A program made the position numbers and the translations under genes. The notes below the pieces were generated by a model, which saw only the letters and a list, made by a program, of their open reading frames with translations, was not told the DNA's origin and ran no database searches. This document shows, one piece after another, positions 1-10,215 of a stretch of DNA of 64,000 nt. Within the stretch, counting starts at the first letter, position 1. Each line of letters opens with the position of its first letter. Where the stretch lies: positions 214,148-278,147 of the forward strand of contig NW_003314401.1 of the NCBI RefSeq assembly GCF_000143415.4. Direction: 5' to 3'. The stretch comes from Selaginella moellendorffii. Taxonomy: Eukaryota > Streptophyta > Lycopodiopsida > Selaginellales > Selaginellaceae.

Positions 1-429
1 GTAGAGAAGTGAGCGTGATCGCGAGTGGGACCGCGATGCGAGCGGGAGCGCGAGTGTGATGCGAGCGCGAGCGCGAGTACAAAGCAAAATGCAAAACCTA
101 ACCTCACACGCGCGAAATGTCACAACGGTTGGTAATCCCGCCACGTCATCATTCCTCGGACTTGGGCGCCACCATTAATTTCTGGATTGCCGCGCGCATG
201 CAAGCACGCAAAATCCAAAAGAAATCCGCAACGTCATCATTCCTCGGACTGCATGCACGCGAAATCCAAAAGAAAGATCATGATTGGGATATCATTTAAT
301 ACCCTCGCTATATTTATACCATGCATGATTGGATATTCCAAAGCATCTTGTATTTCCAAAAATGGCAGATGTTCAGCTAAATAAAGAAATTCTATCTGTT
401 TCTATTTTTCTCTCAAATCAATATTATAG
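1..429. other. non-coding, low-complexity left edge
   Basis: Positions 1-80 are a degenerate run of GCGAG-like units. At 143-158 and 231-246 the same 16-base string beginning ACGTCATCATTCC occurs twice, each followed by CGGACT. Short open frames exist but overlap each other and show no protein-like pattern, so no gene is called. Confidence 0.6.
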
Positions 430-1293
430 CGTGTGGGCTCATGCAATTTTGAACCAAAGAAACCCAAAAAACGTTGGACCCAAAATATTTTGAAAAAACC
501 CAAAAAACCCTAAACATTTTAAACCCAAAAATCCAGGCGTCCTGTGGCGTTATTCCTTGAATGGCGTGTGGGCGCATGCCATTTTCAGGGCCAAATGCTG
601 AATGGAGAAAAATTCCCTTTCAGTGCAAATGCTGCAAGAGGCAGATGCCGAGCACAAAGGACTGTAACTACCTCACATGACACAGATAAACTTTTCTCTA
701 TTTGGCAAAGATAAACTTTATAGCGTGTGGGCTCATGCAATTTTGAACCCAAAAAATGCACCAAAAAATTCTCGGCGTCATCTGGCATTATCTCTTGAAT
801 GGCGTGGGGCCGCATGCCATTTTCAAGGGCACATAGGAGTATATTCCTAGGATATTCTGACACACGCGAGATTTTTTTGAGTTTTCTGGAGATCCAACCG
901 TTAGATCGCAACTAGATTTTACAGAATGGTATACAATGTCTTTCTTGATGACCCTGCAAAGAAGCATCTCAATCGGACACCACATGAGACCACACGAGCC
1001 TTACAATGTTTCAGGGGCATTTGCCATAGATCCGACCATTATTTTGCTCCAAGATTTCACAGTTTGGTGTGCATTGACCTTTCCATCGAAACTGCAAAGG
1101 GACATCACAATCAGATGCGGGATCACAAGAAACTAACTTCACTAACTCTGGTTTCACCAAGATCTACGTAAGGAGTTATGAAATGAAAGGACCCTCTCTA
1201 TTGAAATGTGTTTATGGTCCTAGGGGCATTGTGACATATCAAAGGATTTTGCATCAAGTTCTGTATTTGCATGTTTATCAAGCTACTGAATTG

Positions 1294-1327
1294 CTAAACC
1301 CTAAACCCTAAACCCTAAACCCTAAAC
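1294..1327. repeat. interstitial telomere-type repeat (CCCTAAA)n
   Basis: About four and a half uninterrupted copies of CCCTAAA, the plant telomere unit read on the C-rich strand. It sits within the palindrome cluster, far from any visible chromosome end. Confidence 0.85.
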
Positions 1328-2136
1328 ATGTGGCAAATGCTGCGTGAAGAAAGATGCCCTTTCTGGGCAAATGCTGTAAGAGGCAGATGCCGAGCAGATG
1401 TATCTCAGGCTAGCGAAGGGGACGAACGAAAGCTAGCTATAAACATGACGGGATGCAAATAGATTACTAGGTTGGTCCTACGAAAATCAAATACCATAAT
1501 TGAAAACATTGAAAATGCAAAAAGAAAGGTTTATAATATTTTTGAATTTTAGGCAACCAAAGGAATGTAAGTAGGGCATGTGTTTGTAAGTTTAAAAATG
1601 CCTCAACCACTTAAATTCCCAAGTAAATAAAGCTGTTTCTATTTTTGGTACAGGTAAACTTTATAGCGTGTGGGCTCATGCAATTTTGAACCCAAAAATG
1701 CACCAAAAAATGCTCGACTAGCATTATTCTTTGAATGGCGTGTGGCCTTATGTCGAGCATTATTCTTTGAATGGCGTGTGGCCTTATATTGCCATAAATG
1801 GACGTACACACACAGCGTAATTATTCCTTTACACGGCGAATAATCTTGGCGCGGATCGCTGACATGGCATGGCAAAGTTCGAATCACTGACATGGCACAG
1901 CTGGATCGAGGCAAGGACATGATGTGACAAAGTTCAACCTCCGACAGCAAAGTCTAGAAGCTACTCAGTTTGAAATTTGTCAGAGGAATCATAAGATCTG
2001 GTTTGTCAGAGGATTTGATGTGACGTTCAAGCGTGTGTTATTTTTGAATTCTCGAACTCATTCCTAGGTCTATCATTTTTGTGCGCCGTGTTCTTGGTTC
2101 CGCTGAGCGCAGTGAGCGCTGCTTGTGTAAGCGGCG

Positions 2137-2305
2137 TTGTGGGCTGTGGTTTATGCGTCTACGAGCGGTTTCGGCATTGCGAGCGCCATTGCGAGCGGCA
2201 GTTTATGCGAGTGGCAGTTTGTGCGAGCGGCGCTACGAGCAGTTGCGGTGTTGCGAGCGGCGCTACGAGTAGTTGCGGTGTTGCGAGCGGCACTTTCTTT
2301 GGTGT
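2137..2305. repeat. GCGAGCGG tandem array
   Basis: Units built on TTGCGAGCGG and GCTACGAG repeat imperfectly, for example at 2230-2300 where a unit of about 36 bases is nearly duplicated. All frames on both strands stay open because of the repeat structure, so the overlapping ORFs here are not taken as genes. Confidence 0.6.
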
Positions 2306-2385
2306 GGCTACCGCTTCCTCTTGATATTCGGCACTTGTGCTTCCTGGTATGTTCACCATGGAATGACTTAGGACCACATTTAGAA

Positions 2386-2407
2386 ATGGCATGAGGCCAC
2401 ATGCCAT
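2386..2407. repeat. 22-bp palindrome copy
   Basis: The left arm ATGGCATG and right arm CATGCCAT are exact reverse complements around a GGCC core; only the two bases flanking the core break symmetry. It lies 251 bases before the ATG of the transposase-like ORF. Confidence 0.85.
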
Positions 2408-2483
2408 CTTGGGCCCTTGCAATTTCATGGCTAGCGTATTGTCATGTATGTTTTTACTTGCCTGCAGCTGTGTGTATATCAAG

Positions 2484-2505
2484 ATGGCATGAGGCCTCAT
2501 GCCAA
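2484..2505. repeat. 22-bp palindrome copy, almost perfect
   Basis: The symmetric sequence TGGCATGAGG/CCTCATGCCA is a perfect 20-base palindrome within this interval. A third copy follows at 2554-2575, so three sites stand in the 270 bases upstream of the ORF start, at spacings of 98 and 70 bases. Confidence 0.85.
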
Positions 2506-2657
2506 TTTTGTGAATGCGAAATTTCACGTGGGTGTCAATAGCATGTTTGAATAATGGCATGTGGCCTCATGCTATTGAGGTTGTTTGGTATGTTATGATT
2601 TAGGCCATTCTCCAATCATTTTTTGTATGGTCTTAACTTCTTTTCTGCACTTTCAGA

Positions 2658-5600
2658 ATGGCCTTCAGGGTTGGGGAAAAGGTTTACATTTTGAATGGTG
2701 GGAAGAGAGTTGCAAAAGGGACCCTTGTGTCTATGGATCGGAACTTTGTTATACACTGTGAAAGGCTTGGGGAAGGCAATGCTGCTGTATCAGTAGAGAC
2801 TGTCTTCGATGGGAATGTGGTCGCTATTGAACGAGGAGAGATGGTCGTCGGGGTAAATGTTGTTGTTGCCTTGAAAAATCTTCAGAAGAAAGCAGATGTT
2901 GGGGACAGCGCAAGTGCGACGCATGTTCCCTCCGTGGATCTTAAGAACCGTGCTACATGGATTCAGGCAAAAGTGTTTCTAAACAACCCCGAGGGGGAGG
3001 TGGTAGCTGAGGGCTTAGCCACAGTTGTCGATCCAAGAGATGCGGTTGCTAATCAAGAATTGGGCTGGGATGATATTGGAGTTGCGATTTTAGAGGTTGT
3101 TGACACAGAAGAAAACAGTCTGACTATTGGAAGCATTGTGCGGTGGAAATTGAGGCACTTAGTGTTTGAGAATGTGAAGGATTCACAATCAAACACCACT
3201 ACAACTGACGACAGAACATCTCTTCATGGGAAAAGAAAGTACACCTTCCTAAAGCGCAGCCAAAGGGATCTGAGCAACGAACCGAAAAGGCAGAAAATGG
3301 CGATGGAGGTTCGAATGGTCTCGACAGTTGCTTGTTGCAAGAGGAGGTGCTGTCAACATGCTGATTGGGATGCTATTGAAGAGGAGAGAGCAAGATACAA
3401 GACATTGTCCTGGAAGGCAGCTCGCAATTTTGTGTATGAGGCATTACGGTCATCTGTTGATGCTTCAGAACATCAGGTGGGGGGCATGGTCTTCCAGAGG
3501 GGTTTGGTCTGCATGAAGGCATGGAGAATCATTTATGGAGTCCCTCGAAGCACATTCTACAGAATCAAAACTGAGTTCGAGGAACAAAGGGTTCAACAGG
3601 CAGTCCATGGGAACGACGGTACGCACAAAACCAAGGGTCATGTTGTATATGGAGAGGCAATCTTCAAGAGGTTTGTCGAGACATGTAGCGAGCAGCAACC
3701 ACATAAAACCCGCCTCTTGGAAGATGGAACACGAGACACCCAACGAGTTCTCCCTTCCATGTATACCAAGGGGGCCATATTGGAAGATGTGAATCGGGAA
3801 CTCCAGAGTAATGGCTACAGGAAGCTGAGCCAATCTAGATTTAGTAGATTGTGGAGCAACAGGTTCAGGGATGTGAGTATAGGAAAGTACTCCAGCTTTT
3901 CAAAGTGTGACGAGTGCACTGCTATCAAAATGGCTTTGTCGAAGAATTCTTGCAGCGCTCAAGAGCGAGAGACGTTGGTTAGAAGGCGGCTCGACCACAA
4001 CATCGAGCAGAGAAGCTGCAGGACTGCATATTATCATAACAGGATTCTCTCCATGGAGAGACCTGACTCTTACCTCTGCATCATCCACGACAAAATGGAC
4101 CAGAAAAAGACGTGCTTACCTCGACTCAATCCTGCCCCCAAGGCAATCTCTTCATCCATGCAGCTGCCTGTGTCTCTGTTTGGCATAATCGCTCATGGGC
4201 ATGGTGCCCAGAACTATGGGAACTTCTTTGTACCTCTATGGGGTGGCGGGGGTGCAAACATGATGATTGCGTCCCTAGCAAAACACTTAAGGTCTCTGCA
4301 AAGTGCGCAGACTGAGCTGAACGGCCAACCCTTGCATAAGGCCCTTGTCGATCGAACCCCATACAGGGTTCAGCTGGAGGAGGAGCAAAGGCTTGCAGTA
4401 TCGCGTGGGGCCCCATGCCATCCCAGTGAATATGTTGGCCGTCAGATTGTAGGGTTATCACGTGAGGCCTCATGCCATTCCGACGAGGCTGGTCGCCCGG
4501 TGAATGCACAGCCTCATCCAAACGAAGCAGAATCTCAAGGAAGTTCTTGCGGCCGATGTGGCCTTCCACCCCATCTTCTGCTCCAAACAGACAATGCTGG
4601 CAGTGAGAACAAAAACATGTACGTCTTCGCGTACTTGGCGATGCTTGTTGCCAAAGGCATATTTGAAACGGTTACACTTGGCTTTCTCATGGTTGGGCAC
4701 ACTCATGAAGACGTCGATGCCATGTTCAGTCACCTGGCAAAGTCCCTCCGGCGATCCAATGTCCTCACCCTCCCACAACTCTACGATGAATTCCAAAATT
4801 GCATCAAAGGCACTGTTGAAGCTGCACTTCTGACAGAGGTTCCAGACTTTAAGGGGTTTGTAAGAGGCTACATCAGGGATGGATCCGAAACGCTGATTGG
4901 CCACTCCAAGCCTCTTCAGTTTCATTTCAGCATGTGTGACGGTGCTCCAGTGATGAGGTACAAGATGAGAGAATAGGACACAGTGTGGCTGCCAGTGGAC
5001 GGCATTGAACTCTTCAAGAGAGATCCCATAACTGGGGAACCTATGATTCCTCAGGGTTCCCCACGGCCGATGCACCCGGATGGACTCAAAGACCAGGAAA
5101 GTATAGTGGCCGGGATTAGACAGCATATTGCCTTCTGGAAGAGGGGGTTGGTGTTTGGTGGAGAATCCTATTTTCAGAGGTGCAAGCCTTTGCTCGAATA
5201 CTGGGAGAAGATTATATCTGCTATCCAAAATGGGCCGGTTGTATATGAAGAATTGGAAGAGTCCTTTTGGCCAGAACCCAGAGCACCAGATAGTAGCGGA
5301 ACAATGTCCTCTGGAAATGCAGTGACAGATAACGATGTTGAGGATCACTATTGTGGGCCGAGGAACAAGAAGCCGGATTCAGCATTCAATCCAGTACAGG
5401 TCTGCAAAGGAATGGTCGTGCTTGTCAGACCCAGTAATAAAAAACAAATGATATGGGTGGGGCGCTGCATCACTGATGCAGAGGAGGACGCGGAAACTAA
5501 CTCCTTCAATGTAACTGTGGAGTGGTTCAAGCCAAGTTCCGGATATACGAAGGATTGCCTAGAAAAGAGATGGGTGCTGAATCCAAGGGATCCCAGCATG

Positions 5601-5799
5601 AGCATATCGGTGGATAATGTTGTGCATGGTTGGATGCGGAAGCAGAGTGCCACCATCACCTTGCCAGACCATGCAAGAGATGCAGCAAGAGCATTCATAA
5701 CTCGGGTTCAAGGTGAGATTCATTAATATTCCTTTACAAAGTTTCTAATGTATTTTATTTCAAGGTGAACAATCCGAATCTGAATCAGAGGAGGCTTGA
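2658..5799 (+). CDS. DUF7869-like putative DDE transposase, interrupted by one amber codon
   Basis: The ATG at 2658 follows a TTTCAG, so an upstream 5'UTR intron is possible. The frame runs 772 codons to TAG at 4974-4976 and then continues in the same frame without another stop to 5726. If GT at 5713 is spliced to AG at 5764, the protein gains a short acidic tail (GEQSESESEEA) ending at 5799. Visible motifs are a CxxC in 'SKCDEC' (about residue 417), HDKMD (D478, D481), QTDNAGSENK (D645) and GHTHEDVD (H681 to D687). That spacing of acidic residues looks like an RNase-H/DDE fold, and I recall the TDN and HTHEDxD motifs from DUF7869 proteins of plants and oomycetes. The amber codon may be a nonsense mutation or a readthrough site. 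A segment at residues about 555-635 carries two copies of the local palindrome in frame. Transposase activity is inferred. Confidence 0.6.
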
Positions 5800-6014
5800 T
5801 ATAGTGTGTGAGGTAAAACAAAGATGATGTGACATATGCATTTACCAATCACACGTGCATAAATCTAATAATATGGCGTGTGGCCCATATTAATGGCACA
5901 TAAACTCATATTGTGGGCTTACGTGCTTTATGTACCATCATTCCCTTGCAGCGTGTGTGTTGGTTTCCTTTTATAACACAACGAACTCCATATTTTAGGG
6001 TGAAGAGCGTTCTC

Positions 6015-6272
6015 ATGGCAAGCACAAAATCTGTAAGTGAGGCAGAAAAGGAGACGGAGAAGGAGATAGGTGAAGATGTAGAATATATAAGTCTTCCAAA
6101 CTCCCCGTACTATACTCCAGGTGATCATTTTTCTGAACAAACGGCAACATTAACAACTATCGAGAACGCCCCAGTAACGTCAGAGACAACAATCCAAAGC
6201 AAAACAACTGACCCGGAGAAGGATGATAGTACCGCTGAGAGTACCAAAAAGGAGGTGTCCACTAGCGCTTAG
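6015..6272 (+). CDS. small acidic Ser/Thr/Glu-rich ORF downstream of transposase-like gene
   Basis: A frame open from 5913 has an internal ATG at 6015 encoding about 85 residues rich in Glu, Thr and Ser (KETEKEIGEDVEY, TPGDHFSEQ). It lies between two palindrome copies (5873 and 6280), so it may be a second gene or last exon of the same element. No family is recognised. Confidence 0.3.
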   Translation: MASTKSVSEAEKETEKEIGEDVEYISLPNSPYYTPGDHFSEQTATLTTIENAPVTSETTIQSKTTDPEKDDSTAESTKKEVSTSA

Positions 6273-6301
6273 GCTTATAATGGCGTGTGCCCTCATGCCA
6301 T

Positions 6302-6932
6302 TTACTTGATCACCAAATACCTTTTTCCCTTTGCACTAGTATATCTTAATACCGGTCTGAGAAATAGAATGGCATGTGCCCTCAGGCCTTTTACTAAATC
6401 ACCTTTGAAAGAAATGCAAGCCTCTATGTCGTAAAAAAAAGGTACTAGAGAAATTCCTTAATAATATGAATGTTATTTAGTTTCATGAAAATACACTAAG
6501 GGTCAAATGAGTTAAATGACTTCTCCAGACTAGCAATGCCTCTTGCTACACCTTCACAATTAGATTCGTTAGAAAAAGATAACATTGAATAATATCTAAA
6601 TGTTCTCACCATTAAGTTATATGTCTGGCTAATAGGAATGATGTTCATCTTGGAAAGCTCACCACACGCTCAATGAACAAACAAATAGTGTGTGCGCGCA
6701 TGCCATCGCTCTTCTTTAGCTTCAGATTCGGCTTGTTCACCTTGACAATGAGATTTATTATACAACTAGATGGACTCAGTCTGGACATAAGGTCACCGCG
6801 CTAGTCACCATGCCCCAGATATGTCTAGCCCCTGGACAAAAAACATATAATTTCACGTCATTTTCAAATACTTGAAAATTTGTACCTAGTCCCATTTTAC
6901 TGAATAAATCCCACTTTAACGAAATAGAGCTT
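6302..6932. other. non-coding flank of the palindrome element
   Basis: AT-rich sequence without a supported ORF. It holds two diverged copies of the 22-bp motif (6369, 6685), the last ones seen, so the element, if real, probably ends near 6.7 kb. Confidence 0.5.
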
Positions 6933-8311
6933 TACATTGCAATCCTGTCTCTCATAGACTAGGCCATCCATCCATGAGGGATCATCCCAGATCCACTCCT
7001 TAGCATCCTTAGGATGCTCGCAGACTTAGGGAATAACCTTCCCCAATATCTCTTTTCCGGTCCCCACCAAGTCCCTCTCTGTCGATGGCCGTGTTCACCA
7101 ACACTACCACTGGATCAAGGCCCGCAGGCCCGACCTCTAAGTCCAACTGTCCTCTGGGACTTCCTCACTGGGTGACCGTGTCCTTTGTCACCACACCAGA
7201 GGGCTACTCCTCTTCCTTTCCATAGTCTGGGACTTTGGGACAACATTTCGGAACACCGTGGCCTTACGCAAGCCTCATGGGTACTCTCCCCGCCTTTCAC
7301 CTTTAGGTGCTCTAGCCATGGGCTTAGAGCGAGGTTTCGTTGAGCCACGACAGGTATCCAAGTAGGTAGTGCCACCCACACTTGGATTGGGAGCATCGGC
7401 CAGTCGATCTCCCGGGGGAACTAAAGCCGGCTCTTGAACACTTCACCAAGCTACCCCGCTTGTCGGTCCGTGTTCACTCTAGTCTTGGACTTCCCAGTGG
7501 GCAGCTCATCACCCAACACTGGGTCCGGCCTTCCTGGGCCAAACTGGCCTTTCCTGGCCAAACTGGCTCCACTGCAGTCCTCCCCCTACTATACTTTTGG
7601 AGCTCACCAAACCCCCCAAGGTCTGGGAGACGAACGCTTTGGGCTTTCACCCTCTCAGACTCGAACTCGGACTCGACCTCGGACTCGGACTCGGACTCGG
7701 ACTTGGACTCGGATTCGGACTCGGACTCGGACTCGGCCTCGGCCCCGGTCTCGGTCTCGGTCCCGATCTCGGTCTCGGTCTCGGTCCCGGTCTCGGTCTT
7801 GGTCCCGATCTCGGTCTCGGTCTCGGTCCCGGTCTCGGTCTTGGTCCCGGTCTCGACTTCGGACTCCATCTCGGGTCCATCTCGAACTCCATCTCGGACT
7901 CCATCTCGGGTCCACCTCGGACTCCATCTCGGACTCCACCTCAGACTCCATCTCGGGTCCTTCTCGGACTCCATCTCGGACTCCATCTCGGGTCCCATCT
8001 CGGGTCCACCTCGGACTCCACCTCGAGGTCCTTCTCGGACTCCATTTCGGACTCCAACTCGAGTCGATCTCGGACACTTCCATGTGTCATGTGTTGGTCC
8101 TTTTGGGTCCCTTTTTTGGAGCCTCACTTATTGCTCTCTTTGTGCTTGTTCCTCGAGCACTTCGTTGGGAGTTCCACTCCCGCTCTCAACCTTTCAAGGC
8201 GGAGCTTTTAGTCCAAACGTGTTACGCTCGTTTGGCTTTCGCTTCGGCCACTACCACATGGCGCCCTTCCAGCACCACTTTGGGGCCTAGGGATTTTGTA
8301 TCTCACAACTT
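6933..8311 (+). repeat. left arm of inverted repeat
   Basis: Reverse complement of 10216-11665 plus 19532-19549. Sequence at 7000-7400 is almost identical to the other arm read backwards (same order of blocks around 7115-7396 and 11218-11418). It ends where 8290-8311 matches 10216-10237; beyond that the centre is unique. Confidence 0.8.
7655..8065. repeat. CGGACT / CGGTCTCGGTCC minisatellite in left arm
   Basis: Positions 7655-7740 are CGGACT hexamers, then CGGTCTCGGTCC dodecamers to about 7870, then 12-24-base units on CTCGGACTCCAT to 8065. All six frames are open with dipeptide-like products (SD, RT, GL, SV, RD), the hallmark of a hexamer repeat rather than a gene. Confidence 0.9.
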
Positions 8312-10215
8312 GCCATGAGGCAAGGCTATCAAGGTTAGGGAAGTAGTTCCCGAGTGTTCAAAGAGAGGGCTTTGAACAAAAGTTGATGGTCAAGGACTTT
8401 CACGCTTATGCAGGAACCATGTTACAGTGGTCAGAGGACTTGCGAAGTGAGATTGGCAAGTCAGGGGAACAAATACCCTAATTGAAGGTGATAACTTCAA
8501 AAAGGGTCGGCCATGGGGCCAAGCATGGAGGAGTCCATGCATGATCACAGACTTGTCAAGTGAGGGGACTTGGCAGTGTGGAGGAACCAGGTTCCTAAGC
8601 TGTGATCTGTAGCGCGGTTTAAATATAAGTTGGTGCACCGGCGTGGGGAGTCACGCCAGGCATCCTGTGTGATGCCTTCCGTAGATGCATATACGGAGGT
8701 TGGGTTCGAGTCCCGACCCTCTAGTGCTTGGGTTCGAGTCCCAAATCACTAGGGCGTGGTGATGGTTTGGAATATGAGGACACTCATATTTCGGTGGTCA
8801 TGGACTCTCAGTGGGGAGACTGGTTTGGGCACACCGCCAAGCGAGGGATGCCTCGGAGTCGTGATGCACGATTAGATTGCTTAGTGTGAAAGCTTGGCAT
8901 ATCTAACTTGAACGCTTTGGTGCAAGTGGCACCAAGGACGTGGTGAGTGAGATGGGGACACCTAATCTCAGTTGCTATGAACCCTTAGCCGTAAGGGCTG
9001 GCTTGGGTGCACCGCCAAGTGTGGGGGATGCCCCCGGGGCTATGGTCAACAACTTGAAGGTCTAGAAGACCAAATACCTTTTGGCAACTCTGTTAAGGTG
9101 CCAAGGTGAGATCACTAGATGATCTTATGGCCAAATAAGGACAAAGTCCTTGGTTGGCTAAGGAAGGAAGTTCCTGGTTCAAAATGTTGATTTGAACTAT
9201 TTAAGATGGTGTGGCTTGGTCAAAGTAATCAAGTGGGAAGGGCACCTAAGGGAAATAAGCTATGTCCGTGTGATGGCATAGTGAGTCCAAGGAAAGTAGT
9301 CTTTATAAGAGACCCATGGGAGGGTCATGAAGTTGAGCCATGGATAGAGCCCATAGTAGAAGATGCTAAAGAGACATACTAGGAGTGAACATCCTCCGGA
9401 CTTGGCAAAGAAGAGTCTTTGCTATGGAACTGAAAGGATATCTCGAAAATGGAGGTAGCGATCCTGCATTGTTGGGTGCAACAATCAAGGATAGGAGCAA
9501 AGGACTAGTGGCCAAGTTTGGGCCATGGAATTTAATGGAAGGGATCCAAATGGCAAAGTTAACCAAGGAACACTAATGTGTTTGATGCTAACGGTTTGTG
9601 GGAAAGGAAGTGGACTTCCAAGGATGGATTTCTAAGTGCTCCAATTTGGCGAAGTAAAAGCTCCAAGTGAGGGAGTGGCAAAGTAGCCAAAAGATAGGGC
9701 CGTGGACAGCCCTAGCACAAATTATGATAACCGGAACTTAGTGCCAAAGGTGGCATGAAATCGAAGAGAGGATGATGTTGTCATCGAGTAGAGGACTTCC
9801 TAAGATGGGGAAGGGGAGTTGCATGATATGTGCAATGCAAGGTGTCAAAGACACCCAGGAAATTGACTTCGAGGAGTCAAGAATTAAAAGTTCCAAAGTG
9901 CAAGGGTTATATCGATGGAAAGTGAGACAACTCGAGAATGTATAGTGGGATCGAGTTAGAGAAGGTGTCTCTAACAGGTTTAATGAAAACTAAACCAATA
10001 AAAGGAGAGAACCACCATAAGTGGTTGAATGAGCCTCTAAGTCGGGGAGGCTATGCTCCTTAGAGGATGGACAAGGCATGGTGAGCCTTTGGGGTCAAAC
10101 CATAGACAAATATTGGCTGGGTGCCAAGATGGAAATGGTAATACCTACAGGTGTTACTTTATAAAAGGGTTTACCGTTCGATGAGGACATCGAACTTCGT
10201 CTATGGGTGGTAGAG
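8312..10215. other. centre of the foldback element, no gene
   Basis: No ORF above 70 codons. A partial internal duplication joins about 8800-8870 and 8985-9050 (GGCTTGGGTGCACCGCCAAG-type strings). At 8701-8750 two close copies of TTCGAGTCCC, the core of a Pol III B box, stand 30 bases apart, but no full tRNA cloverleaf can be folded by eye. Confidence 0.6.

Larger units (their letters stand above)
430..6706. repeat. cluster of 22-bp near-palindromic motif
   Basis: A motif of form ATGGCRTG-N-GGCC-N-CATGCCAT recurs near 561-582, 799-820, 1735-1752, 1771-1795, 2386-2407, 2484-2505, 2554-2575, 4400-4421, 4457-4478, 5873-5896, 6280-6301, 6369-6390 and 6685-6706. A relative (TAGCGTGTGGGCTCATGCAA) occurs near 430, 721 and 1663. 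The best copies (2386, 2484) are almost perfect palindromes. Two copies lie inside the coding frame of the transposase-like gene. I did not notice the motif elsewhere in the window, which ties it to this locus. Confidence 0.8.

Noticed and set aside
585-1171. Several ORFs of 65-110 codons
   Set aside because: They follow the dispersed repeats, overlap on both strands and show no protein-like conservation pattern.
2079-2560. ORFs of 80-133 codons over the GCGAGCGG array
   Set aside because: Tandem-repeat artefacts.
7382-8318. Overlapping ORFs of 200-300 codons on both strands (SD, RT/RS, GL repeats)
   Set aside because: Products of hexamer minisatellites; every frame is open at once and composition follows the DNA repeat.
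8640-8750. tRNA gene
   Set aside because: B-box-like strings exist but no acceptor, D or anticodon stems can be paired.
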